Below are positions 1 to 8,272 of a stretch of 64,000 bases of DNA, piece after piece. This stretch comes from Natronorubrum sulfidifaciens JCM 14089 (GTDB lineage Archaea; Halobacteriota; Halobacteria; Halobacteriales; Natrialbaceae). The notes below the pieces were generated by a model. The model searched no databases, had not been told where the DNA came from, and worked only from the letters and a program-made list of their open reading frames with translations. The stretch spans positions 249,163-313,162 of the forward strand of contig NZ_AOHX01000025.1 in assembly GCF_000337735.1 (NCBI RefSeq), written 5' to 3'. Within the stretch, counting starts at the first letter, position 1; the number at the start of each line of letters is the position of its first letter. The position numbers and the translations under genes are program-made.

Positions 1-434
1 GCCTCGCGGAGCCCGGTGCCCTCGTGTTCGCAAAACCTCGCGCCGAGTAAGGTGCCGCCGACGCCGGCGAAGGGATCGAGAACGGTGTCGCCGGTCTTGC
101 TGAACCGACCGATCAGCTCCGCACAGAGCCGTGGCGGCTTCTGACCGCCGTGTTCGCTCCGAAGGTCGTGCTGGACGGCTGGGGGGTATCCCTCCGCAAG
201 CACCGACTTCGTTGCGTACTTCCACTCTTTGCCCGTCAGGTCGTTGACTCGATTTCGCTCGTCGTAGATGCCCCGGCCCTCGAGATAGCGCTGGTGGTCG
301 GCAAGCGCGTCGGTATCGACCAGTTCGCCGTCTTCGACCGGAAGCGACTCGTCGCGGGCGCGTTCGGCGTCGAACGCGCCGTCTTCGTCCGTTACCAGCC
401 GGCTCTGGCGGTGCCGATCCCCGTCAGCTGTCAT
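1..434 (-). CDS. DNA methyltransferase, N4/N6-adenine/cytosine type (3' end outside window)
   Basis: Partial gene; the N-terminal ~144 residues are visible, starting at the ATG on 432-434 (MTADGDRHRQ). It reads through a GGQKPPRLCAELIGRFSK segment into DTVLDPFAGVGGTLLGA. That is the AdoMet-binding 'DPFxGxG' motif of the N6_N4_Mtase family, preceded by the usual QKP step. The catalytic (D/N/S)PP(Y/F) motif is not in the visible part and should lie beyond the window edge. It may be an orphan or a restriction-modification methylase; no neighbouring endonuclease can be seen. Family call firm, specificity unknown. Confidence 0.8.
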   Translation of the reverse strand, partial: MTADGDRHRQSRLVTDEDGAFDAERARDESLPVEDGELVDTDALADHQRYLEGRGIYDERNRVNDLTGKEWKYATKSVLAEGYPPAVQHDLRSEHGGQKPPRLCAELIGRFSKTGDTVLDPFAGVGGTLLGARFCEHEGTGLRE

Positions 435-513
435 ATCTCGAGTGACTACCGCGGGGGCTTAAAGTCGTGGCTCTCGAGCGGCGCGACGGCGATCGAAAAA
501 CAGAGCAGGCCGG

Positions 514-789
514 CTAGCCAGTGTAGGAACTCTCGCCGACAACCGCGAGGAATTCGCCGCGTCCGGTCGCGTTCGTCTCGTCGAACTCGGTAACTCGGAC
601 GCGAACACGTTTCTCGACAGTGTCAGGCCCAGCATTCTCGATCAACAGATGCGTATCGCCAATGTAGGCGTGCCCGTCACCATCGCTGTTCGACTCTGCA
701 ACGAACACCTCGATCTCTTCGCCCACGTCGAACGATGGGGTCGTGGTGCGGAGCGTCCACCCTTTGAGATACTTTGTGAATAGGCTCAT
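514..789 (-). CDS. small TRAM/OB-fold-like protein
   Basis: 91 residues. The middle (residues ~20-85) has the alternating strand pattern of a TRAM domain: FDVGEEIEVFVAE, then a glycine-rich DGDGHAYIGDTHLLIE turn, then a basic strand KRVRVRVTEFD. TRAM domains are RNA-binding beta-barrels, and small single-TRAM proteins are common in haloarchaea, where an RNA-chaperone role has been suggested. Its ATG overlaps the stop codon of the NhaC gene by four bases (ATGA), so the two are probably translated from one message. The reason for pairing with an antiporter is not evident. The domain call rests on pattern only. Confidence 0.6.
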   Translation of the reverse strand: MSLFTKYLKGWTLRTTTPSFDVGEEIEVFVAESNSDGDGHAYIGDTHLLIENAGPDTVEKRVRVRVTEFDETNATGRGEFLAVVGESSYTG

Positions 790-2357
790 ATTCGTGCCAC
801 CTCCTCGGTTTCGCGGTCGGTAATATACTCACGGCCGAAGCCGGTAATCGCTGCGACGACGAAGACGGCAACCAACAGCCAGCCCTGGAAGACGAAGGGG
901 ACGACGTCGATCGGCGTCACGAGCATCCCGGAATCGAACCACTCGTACTCACCGGGCAGCTGTTGCATCGCCGAGTAGCCGGCGAGAACGCCGCCGGACC
1001 ACGGGAAGATGTAGCCAAGCGCTGCGGTCTGGCCGTCCAAGATGTTCGCGCGTCGGTAGCCGTTCAGATTGAACCGTTCGCCGATCTTCGAGATGTACGG
1101 CCCGATCGCGACCTCTGCGGCCGTGTTGATCGTGATGACGGCGTTAATCAGCGCCGAGGAGCCGACCATCGTGAGTTCGGCGTTGCGAACGTTCGTCGCA
1201 AGGTTGTCGATCGACCAGTCCAGAATCGCCTGGAACGCGCCGCCGCGGATCATGATCTGGGCTGCGGCGATGATCAACAGGACGAGAATCGCCAGTTCGA
1301 AAAAGCCCGATGCGCCAGTGATGAGGCTGCCGCCGACGCTGATTGCGTTCGGGTCCTCGACGATCGTCAGAATCGGCAGGAACTCGAGTGGTTCGGCAAG
1401 CGGTGCGTCCGGGGGTGCGTTGAACATGACGATGTCACCAAGCGAGATCAGGCCGAGTACGAGACTCGAGACAGCCGCCACGACGATCCCCCACGAGATC
1501 GCCTCGACGATGTGTCGCCCGGCGACTGCGGTGCCGATCACGACGCCCATCGAAATGAGGTGAACGAGGCCGATCGGTTCGCTTTCTGCGACGAGCAGTT
1601 CTCGCGCATCGCCGCCGATCGCGAGGCCGGACATGAACTGACCGGCGACGAGGTAGCCAGCGAACGCGATGATCGCGGCGATGATCACGTATTTGAATCG
1701 AGAGGCGACGACGCCACCGATATCCGAATCCTGCGTGACGGCGCTGACGATCGTGGTGTCGCTGACGGGCGCGAGGTTGTCACCGAAGATCGACCCCGAG
1801 AGGATCGCGCCGAACAGCAAAACGGGGTTCGCCCCGAGCAGGATACCGGCGGGGAAAAACAGGGTGACGAACGCGATTGCGGAGCCGTATCCCGTCCCGA
1901 TCCCGGTTGTAAACAGGGCCGCGAGGACGAACGTGATCGCCGGGAACAGCGTCGCGCCGATCCCGCCGACGTCGGCCAGCCAGACCAGTCCGTCGACGAA
2001 GCCGCCGTCCTGAAGCAACTGGGCGAACATGCCGGCCCAGATCCAGGCGACGATGGCGGTCACCGCGACGGGTTGGGTCATCCCCTCGAAGATCGTGTTC
2101 GCGTACGTCTTCCAGTCTCCGCGAACGAAGAACATCCCGAGGATCAGTCCGAGCAAAATACCGACGACCAACCCGCCTTCGTCGGATATCCGCCAGAACG
2201 CGGTCTGTACGATCGCCCAGACAATAAAAAAGGCGATCGGGAACGCGCTCATTCCCCTGCCGCCATAAAACGTTATTCGTGGCTCTCCATCACTGGTTCC
2301 CTGTACGAATGCCTCGGTCGAGTCACCATCGGTTGAATCATCGCTAGCACCACTCAT
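786..2357 (-). CDS. nhaC: NhaC-family Na+/H+ antiporter
   Basis: 523 residues with about a dozen hydrophobic segments after a short acidic cytoplasmic N-terminus (MSGASDDSTDGDSTEA). Typical NhaC features are a conserved GTGYGSAIAF stretch, the SGSIFGDNLAPVSDTTI segment with the ion-site D/N residues, and a C-terminal block with NTAAEVAIGPYI and FPWSGG. It exchanges cytoplasmic sodium for external protons and supports the salt-in lifestyle. Length fits the family. The downstream TRAM-like gene overlaps it by four bases. An equally long reading frame on the opposite strand is a GC-driven shadow. The family is also used for organic-acid-coupled antiport (MleN type), so the substrate is not certain. 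Confidence 0.9.
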   Translation of the reverse strand: MSGASDDSTDGDSTEAFVQGTSDGEPRITFYGGRGMSAFPIAFFIVWAIVQTAFWRISDEGGLVVGILLGLILGMFFVRGDWKTYANTIFEGMTQPVAVTAIVAWIWAGMFAQLLQDGGFVDGLVWLADVGGIGATLFPAITFVLAALFTTGIGTGYGSAIAFVTLFFPAGILLGANPVLLFGAILSGSIFGDNLAPVSDTTIVSAVTQDSDIGGVVASRFKYVIIAAIIAFAGYLVAGQFMSGLAIGGDARELLVAESEPIGLVHLISMGVVIGTAVAGRHIVEAISWGIVVAAVSSLVLGLISLGDIVMFNAPPDAPLAEPLEFLPILTIVEDPNAISVGGSLITGASGFFELAILVLLIIAAAQIMIRGGAFQAILDWSIDNLATNVRNAELTMVGSSALINAVITINTAAEVAIGPYISKIGERFNLNGYRRANILDGQTAALGYIFPWSGGVLAGYSAMQQLPGEYEWFDSGMLVTPIDVVPFVFQGWLLVAVFVVAAITGFGREYITDRETEEVARI

Positions 2358-2599
2358 CTAAAGACACGATACGAAATAATCAAACTCTCAGTGATAAGCT
2401 TTCTCAATGGATCAATCGCTCGCCGTGGTCAAGCGACGCTACTGGCCTGGACATCCCGGTATACGACTGCTTTCTGGGTCGAAATCACCACACTCGAGGG
2501 ACAGGAGCCGGGCGTGTCGGGTGCCCAGCCCGAACCCAACGCGTGCAGTGGCGCGCTCGGTCGTCGCCGCGGCTCACAGTCTGAACGCTTCGTTCCCCG

Positions 2600-2974
2600 T
2601 TACTCAGTAGCTGCCGCCTCGGTCTTCGACAGCGGTTCGATACGAAACAGGTAGTCTTCGAAGGCACTATCGAGATTCACGGGACTCTCTTCGGCGGTAT
2701 GCGCTCGACACAAGACAGCCTCTGCTTCGACGGCGCCGTGGCCGGTTTCTTCCTGGTACCGTTCGACGATCAGAAACGTCGCCGGCTCGGTACAGCCTCG
2801 ACGGTGACACTCACGAGGCGACTCGAGGGAGTCGGCCGCCTCGTCACCCTCGTCTTCGGCATCCGGTGGTTCGGCTTCGTCGGCACGGTCACGCGCTTCC
2901 GTGAGTTCTCGCTCCCGCTGGCGGTTATCTGCGTCACGAGCTTGCTTGTCCCGGCCTTTTTTGGTATCTGCCAT
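2600..2974 (-). CDS. haloarchaeal protein with a Cys/His zinc-finger-like motif
   Basis: 124 residues from the ATG at 2972-2974 (MADTKKGRDK). A longer frame upstream was rejected because its first 22 residues are not acidic and look non-coding. Residues 1-60 are a highly charged, probably helical or disordered segment rich in R, E and D. The second half contains ECHRRGCTEPATFLIVERYQ and later VLCRAHT, giving a C-x4-C...C-x2-H arrangement that could bind one zinc. No enzyme motif is seen. The 242-base stretch between this gene and nhaC (2358-2599) holds nothing I can identify. Confidence 0.65.
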   Translation of the reverse strand: MADTKKGRDKQARDADNRQRERELTEARDRADEAEPPDAEDEGDEAADSLESPRECHRRGCTEPATFLIVERYQEETGHGAVEAEAVLCRAHTAEESPVNLDSAFEDYLFRIEPLSKTEAAATE

Positions 2975-3119
2975 ACAGTGAGATACGAGCGTGAACGGGA
3001 TAAAACACGCTCCCGAAGCGACCTCGATGTGGGTGCCCACGACCCGTCGCCATCAGTCCGTTCTGTTCGACGGGTGGTAATATCAGCCCCATATCAGAAT
3101 CGATACTGCTCGATGCGGC

Positions 3120-3305
3120 TCACTCCGATTCGCCGTTTTTCTCCACTTCGGTAACGATGACGTCCCAGTCCGGGTGTTCGGTACCGTTTCGACATTCCCA
3201 TCCACCTTCGACGTTGATTCCCTTGGAGTGGGCCCGACGAAGGAGTGCTTTCAGTTCGGCATTTAATTCTGCTTCGGACGAGAGTGGTGTCTCTTCGGTA
3301 GTCAT
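3120..3305 (-). CDS. small conserved hypothetical protein
   Basis: 61 residues: an N-terminal acidic helix (SSEAELNAELKALLRRAHSK) followed by a short strand-rich part with GINVEGGWECRNG and a WDVIVTEVEK ending. One cysteine only, so zinc binding is unlikely. The start ATG overlaps the stop of the upstream HalOD1 gene by four bases, so it is the second gene of a two-gene operon and may act with it. I do not recognise the family with certainty. Confidence 0.6.
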   Translation of the reverse strand: MTTEETPLSSEAELNAELKALLRRAHSKGINVEGGWECRNGTEHPDWDVIVTEVEKNGESE

Positions 3306-3655
3306 TCGTTCGTGGCTCCTGTCTCCCGGACGCCTGTTCGTTCGTGGGCCGGTGGCGAGATTGCCATCACTCCGTCGCTGGACAGGGTTATCGCGTATCC
3401 TTCGAATGTAAATGAGATGTCGACTGCTCCGTTCGGCGTCCCCTGAACCTGTCCGAGTTTGTCGAGGGCATCTGTGTCGACCGCGTCGTAGAGCCGATCC
3501 AGTTCGAGCGGATCGGCGCCCAGAATGTCTGCCATCGCTGCGACGACGGCGATGCTTGCAGACGTCGAATCTTGGTCGTACTGGGCACGATACGCTTCTA
3601 ACTCTCGAGAGTACTCGAGCGACTCCAATTCGACACTGGCTAGGCTGGCTGTCAT
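3302..3655 (-). CDS. HalOD1 output-domain protein
   Basis: 117 residues matching the Halobacterial output domain 1 pattern: helix SASIAVVAAMADILGADPLE, then the LDRLYDAVDTDALDKL block typical of the family, then a strand pair ISFTFEGYAITLSSDGVMAI. HalOD1 domains occur alone or fused to response-regulator receivers in haloarchaea and are presumed signalling outputs; the molecular target is not established. It is first in an operon with the 61-residue protein (ATGA overlap). Family call good, function unknown. Confidence 0.75.
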   Translation of the reverse strand: MTASLASVELESLEYSRELEAYRAQYDQDSTSASIAVVAAMADILGADPLELDRLYDAVDTDALDKLGQVQGTPNGAVDISFTFEGYAITLSSDGVMAISPPAHERTGVRETGATNE

Positions 3656-3750
3656 GCTATTCTACATCCGTTTAGTAGCCCGAATCGGTTTAACACGACT
3701 ACTGATTATACAGGAGCTATTAATATACAGAGTAAGCCTTCCAGCAGGAC

Positions 3751-4392
3751 TTACTGACTGATGAGCGTCCCGGCAATGAGCCGTCGGTGCCCGCGTCTGA
3801 GTCGAGACGAAAGTGACTGTTGGGTAATTCCCAGTTCGTCGGCGATGTCCTCGAGCGACGCCTCGCGTGGCGAATCGAAGTAGCCGCGTTCGTAGGCCAA
3901 CACCAACGCCTCTCGCTGGGTGTCAGTGAGCTCGTAGCTGTCGCCCTGAATTGGGAGCAACGCGTGAACGGCGGTGATCTCGATCGGAATGTCGTGGTTC
4001 TGGCAGTTGGTCCGAAACTCGCTGATCGCCTCGCGACTCTCACCACGGACCTCGAACTCCCATCCGTCTTTCGTCCCGACCCCGGAGAGAACGGCGACGT
4101 TGGCCTGGGCAAGCGCGCTCAGGATGCCGAAATACGTTCCCTCCCACTCTGCACGCATCAGATACTCGTCTTCGACGCTGTCGATGAGGTCGATACTGAC
4201 CACGCCAACATGGGCTTCGAACGCGGCTTCGATGTCCTCGGCCTCTGCGCCGCGGACCCAGAAGTACGGGATTATCAGGGTCTGGTGAGGGATGAGTCGC
4301 TCGAGGTCGATCGTCACCCCCGGCAGGTTTTCGAAGACCGTTCCCAGTGGAAACTCGTCCGCCGGACTCGTAAACTCCATCACGGTAGCCAT
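3751..4392 (-). CDS. Bat-type (HTH_10) transcriptional regulator
   Basis: 213 residues. The chosen ATG (4390-4392) gives MATVMEFTSPADEFPLGTVF, the standard opening of this haloarchaeal family; an upstream in-frame ATG adds 18 atypical residues. The N-terminal ~150 residues are the Bat-associated sensory/dimer domain. The C-terminus carries the HTH_10 unit: LTDTQREALVLAYERGYFD, then ASLEDIADELGITQQSLSSR with the recognition helix. This is the DNA-binding part of bacterio-opsin activator relatives. It is divergently transcribed from a paralogue at 4588-5244 across a 195-base spacer holding inverted repeats, so mutual or auto-regulation is plausible (inference). Confidence 0.85.
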   Translation of the reverse strand: MATVMEFTSPADEFPLGTVFENLPGVTIDLERLIPHQTLIIPYFWVRGAEAEDIEAAFEAHVGVVSIDLIDSVEDEYLMRAEWEGTYFGILSALAQANVAVLSGVGTKDGWEFEVRGESREAISEFRTNCQNHDIPIEITAVHALLPIQGDSYELTDTQREALVLAYERGYFDSPREASLEDIADELGITQQSLSSRLRRGHRRLIAGTLISQ

Positions 4393-4525
4393 GTCGACCG
4401 ATTCGTCCCGAGAGCCGATAACCCACGTGGGTGGTGTATCAAGCATTAGTCACTGAGATCCAATACGATTGGTGATTGTACGTTGAGGGGCACGAGCGGG
4501 TGGTCCCCTGCCGGTTTCGGAACAA

Positions 4526-4539
4526 CATGGTACACCATG
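4526..4539. promoter_or_regulatory. inverted repeat between divergent Bat-type regulators
   Basis: CATGGT-AC-ACCATG is a perfect 6-bp inverted repeat with a two-base centre in the spacer between the two divergent HTH_10 genes. A second weaker pair, TGGTC...GACCA, follows at 4541-4566. Placement between divergent regulator genes suits an operator; no binding evidence exists. Confidence 0.35.
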
Positions 4540-4587
4540 CTGGTCCGTTTTGTACGGGCATGACCAACCAAGGTGGTAGAGCGATTC

Positions 4588-5244
4588 ATGAGCGTAATTG
4601 CAGCATTTCGGATTCCATCTACTGACTTCGAACTCGGCCGGATTCTTCGTATCGAGGGAGTCTCGTCGATCGAACTCGAAAACCTCGTCCCGATCGGTGA
4701 CGCTACCGTTCCACTCTTCTGGATCCATAACTCGACACGGGACTCGTTTGCCGCCTCCGTCCAACGCCATCCGACTGTCAACAGCGCATCGGAAGTGGAC
4801 GTGTTCGAAGACCGGGCACTCTTTACGCTCGATTGGGACGCGAACCACGATCATCTCTTCGAAGGGATCAGAAAGAGCAAGGGGCAGTTGTTGAGTGCCG
4901 TCGGAACACCCGATAAGTGGAACTTCGAGATTCGATTTCCCACTCGCGACGCCCTCAGCGAGTTCACGACACACTGTGAAGACGCGCAGGTCTCGCTTGA
5001 GGCAACCCGCGTCTATAACCCGACAGATCCGACTGCCGGCCCGTGGTATGGCTTGAGCGAACCCCAGCGCGAAGCGATTACGCTCGCCGTACGGAATGGG
5101 TACTACGATATCCCGAGAGGCTGTACGACCAAGGAGCTCGCGGACGAACTCGGGATTTCCGATCAGGCCGTGACGGAACGGCTTCGTCGTGCAATCGTGG
5201 CACTCACCACCCATGCACTCTTTCCCTCCGACTCAGAGACGTAA
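4588..5244 (+). CDS. Bat-type (HTH_10) transcriptional regulator
   Basis: 218 residues from the ATG at 4588 (MSVIAAFRIPSTDFELG); a GTG five codons upstream is also in frame but less typical. Same layout as its divergent neighbour: an N-terminal Bat-type domain with FEIRFPTRDALSEFTTHC near residue 140, and a C-terminal HTH with LSEPQREAITLAVRNGYYD then TTKELADELGISDQAVTER. The two proteins are clear paralogues by domain order but well diverged, so they are unlikely to come from a recent local duplication. Signal and targets unknown. Confidence 0.85.
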   Translation: MSVIAAFRIPSTDFELGRILRIEGVSSIELENLVPIGDATVPLFWIHNSTRDSFAASVQRHPTVNSASEVDVFEDRALFTLDWDANHDHLFEGIRKSKGQLLSAVGTPDKWNFEIRFPTRDALSEFTTHCEDAQVSLEATRVYNPTDPTAGPWYGLSEPQREAITLAVRNGYYDIPRGCTTKELADELGISDQAVTERLRRAIVALTTHALFPSDSET

Positions 5245-5307
5245 TCCGCTTGTTTCCCTTGTGAGTCATGCCAAAATGACACAACGCTAGCGATGTACTA
5301 GACGAGC

Positions 5308-5706
5308 ATGGATCCTTCCTCGAACATGGACCGACTGAACGCGAAAGAGTTTGTGACAACCGATTCATCCGAGCAAGGGCAATCGATCTCTCTCGATGAA
5401 ATTCTCTCGATGGTCGCTCACGAACAACGTCGGGTCGTCCTTCGAACACTGACACGTACCGACGAGGACGCGGTGGCGGTTTCCGCGCTCACAGAGCAGG
5501 TTGCCGAGCAGCTTCAAAATGGAGACCTCCCGGACGACGACCATCGACAGCGCGTTCGCACTGCACTCCATCATATCCATCTCCCAAAACTGGACGCCTG
5601 CGGGATGATCGTCTACGATACCGAAACGAACCTGGTTCGGGACGGTACCGGGAAACAGAGTCAGCAACTGCTTGCGACGCTCGAGTCGTCCCTCGCGAGT
5701 GAGTAG
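5308..5706 (+). CDS. DUF7344-type winged-helix protein
   Basis: 132 residues. Residues ~27-110 fit the haloarchaeal ArsR-like winged helix now called DUF7344: ISLDEILSMVAHEQRRVVLR, then VSALTEQVAEQL, then RQRVRTALHHIHLPKLDACG and a short wing VYDTETNLV. Such proteins often sit beside HTH_10 or HalOD1 genes, as here. A second in-frame ATG at residue 7 (MDRLNAK) is an alternative start. It probably binds DNA; no target can be inferred. Confidence 0.75.
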   Translation: MDPSSNMDRLNAKEFVTTDSSEQGQSISLDEILSMVAHEQRRVVLRTLTRTDEDAVAVSALTEQVAEQLQNGDLPDDDHRQRVRTALHHIHLPKLDACGMIVYDTETNLVRDGTGKQSQQLLATLESSLASE

Positions 5707-5847
5707 ATCCGTTCGTCGCGGTTATACTAATTTAATTGAAACAAGGTACGATCGCTCATCCGACGGTTCGGCTCCGTTTTGCTGACTCGGCAAGCGGTAA
5801 CACGAGTGTTAGCGAGACCATTTGTGTCCGACAGCCCTACACGCAGT

Positions 5848-6852
5848 ATGAACATGCTCGTCGACGGCGAGTGGCGAACCGATGCGTACGAGACGGCCGG
5901 CGACGACGGCTCGTTCGACCGCCAGGAGGCACCGTTTCGCGACCGGATTCGAGACGCTCCCGACGCCGAGTACCAGCCCGAAGCCGGCCGGTACCACCTC
6001 TACGTCTCCCTCGCCTGTCCGTGGGCCCACCGAACGCTCGTGACGCGGGCGCTGTTGGGCCTCGAGGACGCGATCTCCGTCTCAATCGTCGACCCGTATC
6101 GCGGCGACGATGGCTGGCAGTTTACCCCGGAGAAGGACGGCTGTACGCGCGACCACATCCGCGACGCCGACTATCTCCGGGAACTGTACGTCGAGGCGGA
6201 CCCGAACGCAACCTGTCGCGTGACGGTGCCGGTGCTGTGGGACACCGAACAGGAGACGATCGTCAACAACGAATCGAAAGAGATCATGCGGATGCTCACC
6301 ACCGAGTTCGGCGACCTCGCGACGCACGACGTCGATCTCTCCCCCGAAGGGTACCGAAACGAGATCGATCGGGCTCTCGAGGACATCTACGAGCCGATCA
6401 ACAACGGCGTCTATCGGGCCGGCTTCGCGACCGAGCAGGAACCCTACGACGCGGCTATCGACGACCTCTTTGGGGCACTGGACCACTGGGACGAGGTGCT
6501 GGCTGACCAGCGCTATCTCGCTGGTGACCGACTGACGGAGGCCGATATCGCGATGTTCACGACGCTCGTCAGATTCGATACTGTCTATCACACCCACTTC
6601 ATGTGTAACGTCCAGTACATCCGGGAGTACGACCACCTCTGGCCGTATCTTCGTGATTTGTATCAGACGCCCGGCGTCGCCGAGACGGTGAACATGGCCC
6701 ACATCAAAGAACACTACTACACGACCCATCCCGACGTGACCCCACACGGGATCATCGCTCGCGGTCCCGACCTCGCGTTCGATGCGCCACACGATCGCGA
6801 CGAACTGCCGGGAGCGCCGCCGTCGGCGTTAGTTGAAGCTAACGCAAACTAA
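5848..6852 (+). CDS. glutathionyl-hydroquinone reductase-like (GST superfamily, YqjG/ECM4 type)
   Basis: 334 residues from the ATG at 5848 (MNMLVDGEWRTDAYE). The thioredoxin-fold N-terminus has LACPWAHRTLVTRALLGL, with the Cys-Pro-Trp-Ala active-site motif of Xi-class GSTs. An EQETIVNNESKEIMRML segment binds the thiol cofactor in relatives. The C-terminal helical domain contains GDRLTEADIAMFTTLVRFD and the YHTHFMCN stretch typical of this class. The family reduces glutathionyl-hydroquinones. Haloarchaea generally lack glutathione and use gamma-glutamylcysteine, so the physiological thiol may differ (inference). The stop codon TAA is also the first triplet of a palindromic element. Confidence 0.85.
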   Translation: MNMLVDGEWRTDAYETAGDDGSFDRQEAPFRDRIRDAPDAEYQPEAGRYHLYVSLACPWAHRTLVTRALLGLEDAISVSIVDPYRGDDGWQFTPEKDGCTRDHIRDADYLRELYVEADPNATCRVTVPVLWDTEQETIVNNESKEIMRMLTTEFGDLATHDVDLSPEGYRNEIDRALEDIYEPINNGVYRAGFATEQEPYDAAIDDLFGALDHWDEVLADQRYLAGDRLTEADIAMFTTLVRFDTVYHTHFMCNVQYIREYDHLWPYLRDLYQTPGVAETVNMAHIKEHYYTTHPDVTPHGIIARGPDLAFDAPHDRDELPGAPPSALVEANAN

Positions 6853-6935
6853 TACGGTCTGCTATCCCGAGCTCCCGGTGCACCCGCAGGGCGGGTTGCG
6901 GGTGCACTGGAACTGACTGACCGCAGTCGGGATGA
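6850..6935 (+). repeat. stop-codon palindromic element, copy A
   Basis: 86 bp beginning with the stop codon (TAATACGGTCTGCTATCC). It has an inner 13-bp stem with one G.U pair, 6875-6887 against 6898-6910, followed by GGAACTGACTGACCGCAGTC and a GGGATGA tail. Aligned to copy B it shares the TRATACGG head, the CTGCTRTCC arm, the GGAACTGAC block and the ATGA tail, while the inner stem sequence differs but keeps pairing. Confidence 0.7.
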
Positions 6936-6962
6936 AAAGAAATCTGCGTCCGTTCCGTTTAC

Positions 6963-7169
6963 TTACCGACCCGATTCGCGCCGCCACATCTCGAAGCTGT
7001 GTTCGACCGGCTCCTCGGCGATGAACACGCGCCAGAGGACGTACGCAGGGATGAGCACCGGCAACAGCGGGAGCAGTAGAATCACCATTACGACCGCCAT
7101 AATGTAGCCGAACGCAGACATCTGGAAGTTCGGCGTGTAGCCCGTCGAGTCGGCTACTTTCGTGGACAT
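6963..7169 (-). CDS. small membrane protein
   Basis: 68 residues with one long hydrophobic helix (about residues 21-48: FGYIMAVVMVILLLPLLPVL and onward), followed by WRVFIAEEPVEHSFEMWRRE. The polar N-terminus and aromatic-basic C-terminus suggest a single-span or hairpin inner-membrane protein. It resembles a short haloarchaeal family that I cannot name with certainty. It stands alone between the GST-like gene's downstream repeat and the SDR at 7252-8022. Confidence 0.6.
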   Translation of the reverse strand: MSTKVADSTGYTPNFQMSAFGYIMAVVMVILLLPLLPVLIPAYVLWRVFIAEEPVEHSFEMWRRESGR

Positions 7170-7251
7170 ATGTTGCGATAGGGACCTGTCGGTATTCGGT
7201 CTTACGGTCCCAGGATCCGGATGCTGTGGGGCGCTCGACCAGCTCGGTGGC

Positions 7252-8022
7252 TTACAGCTCGCCGAGGGCGGCGGCTGAATCGTCCTGTGGCCGATATCCC
7301 AGCTCGAGCATCGTCTCCGACAGCGAGAGGAACCGCTCGGCGTTGGCCGAGATTCCGTGGGCGGTCGTCGGGGTCGACTCGAGCGTCGTCGTCACGGCAG
7401 CGTCGATCACCCGCCGGCAATCCTCGGGACTGAGCCACATCGCACGGGCGTATCGCTCGCCGGCGGCGTCGCGGTCGTTACACTCCGCTCTGAGTTCGTC
7501 GGGTGAGAGCAGCCAGCCGATTCGTAGATTGACAACGTCCAGTCCGTGCCGGATCGCGTAGTAGTGGCCCATCGCCTCGCCGAAGACCTTGGTGACGCCG
7601 TAGTAGGTGTCGGGGTCCATCGTCTCGTCCGGGCGAACGACGTCCGGCGTGCCGACCGTCGACTCCGGGCGGATCGGCGAGACCGTGTTTCCCATATTGA
7701 CTGCGTGGTTCGAACTCGCGAAGACGACGCGCTCGAGGTCGTTCTCGACAGCGGCCGCGTAGGCGTTGTAGACGCCCTCGATATTCGGCCCGGAAAGCGA
7801 ATCCCACTCGGCGCGCGGATTCGGGTTGGCCGCGAGGTGGAGCAACACGTCCTGTCCCTCGAGCGCGTCGACGAACGCCGCTCGATCCGCGATCTCGAGC
7901 GGTTCCGCGTCCAGATCCTCGGGTTCGCTGTGGGAAAAAAGCGTCAGGGTCGCGTCCGACAGCGCCTCGATAGCCTCGCTGCCGACGCGGCCAGTCGCCC
8001 CGGTGATGGCGATCTCGGTCAT
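7252..8022 (-). CDS. NAD-dependent extended SDR, Azf (glucose-6-phosphate dehydrogenase)-like
   Basis: 256 residues from the ATG at 8020-8022. Rossmann motif GATGRVGSEAIEAL at residues 6-19, VFASSNHAV (active-site Ser region) near 108, and YGVTK (catalytic Tyr/Lys) near 149. The blocks ASSNHAV, AMWLSPEDC and the GIS segment resemble, from memory, the haloarchaeal NAD-dependent glucose-6-phosphate dehydrogenase Azf and its uronate dehydrogenase relatives. So either sugar-phosphate or uronate oxidation is likely. A frame extension of 26 residues upstream looks non-coding. Neighbouring dehydrogenase genes fit a redox/sugar theme. Exact substrate uncertain. Confidence 0.75.
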   Translation of the reverse strand: MTEIAITGATGRVGSEAIEALSDATLTLFSHSEPEDLDAEPLEIADRAAFVDALEGQDVLLHLAANPNPRAEWDSLSGPNIEGVYNAYAAAVENDLERVVFASSNHAVNMGNTVSPIRPESTVGTPDVVRPDETMDPDTYYGVTKVFGEAMGHYYAIRHGLDVVNLRIGWLLSPDELRAECNDRDAAGERYARAMWLSPEDCRRVIDAAVTTTLESTPTTAHGISANAERFLSLSETMLELGYRPQDDSAAALGEL

Positions 8023-8272
8023 GGGCGGACGACATCGACGGAACGGAAATAGGTCGGGCCGGCGCGTTCCGGCTACTCGGTCGGTGCAGCGCGGAACCAC
8101 CAGTTTCGACGGCGTGGGACACGGACTGAGACGGGCTTCTGTCGGCCAGTGCCGGTGTACCCGCGACCGGCCAGCGAGTCAACCAGCCATCGGGATAGCG
8201 GGCCGTATGAAGGCCCCGCCCGGCGGCGGAACGGTCGGCTGGCAATACGCGTTTCCAATCGGGTGGGTGACG

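Noticed and set aside
963-2336. 457-residue open frame on the plus strand
   Set aside because: Antisense to nhaC, His/Arg/Asp-rich composition without motifs; a high-GC shadow of the real gene.
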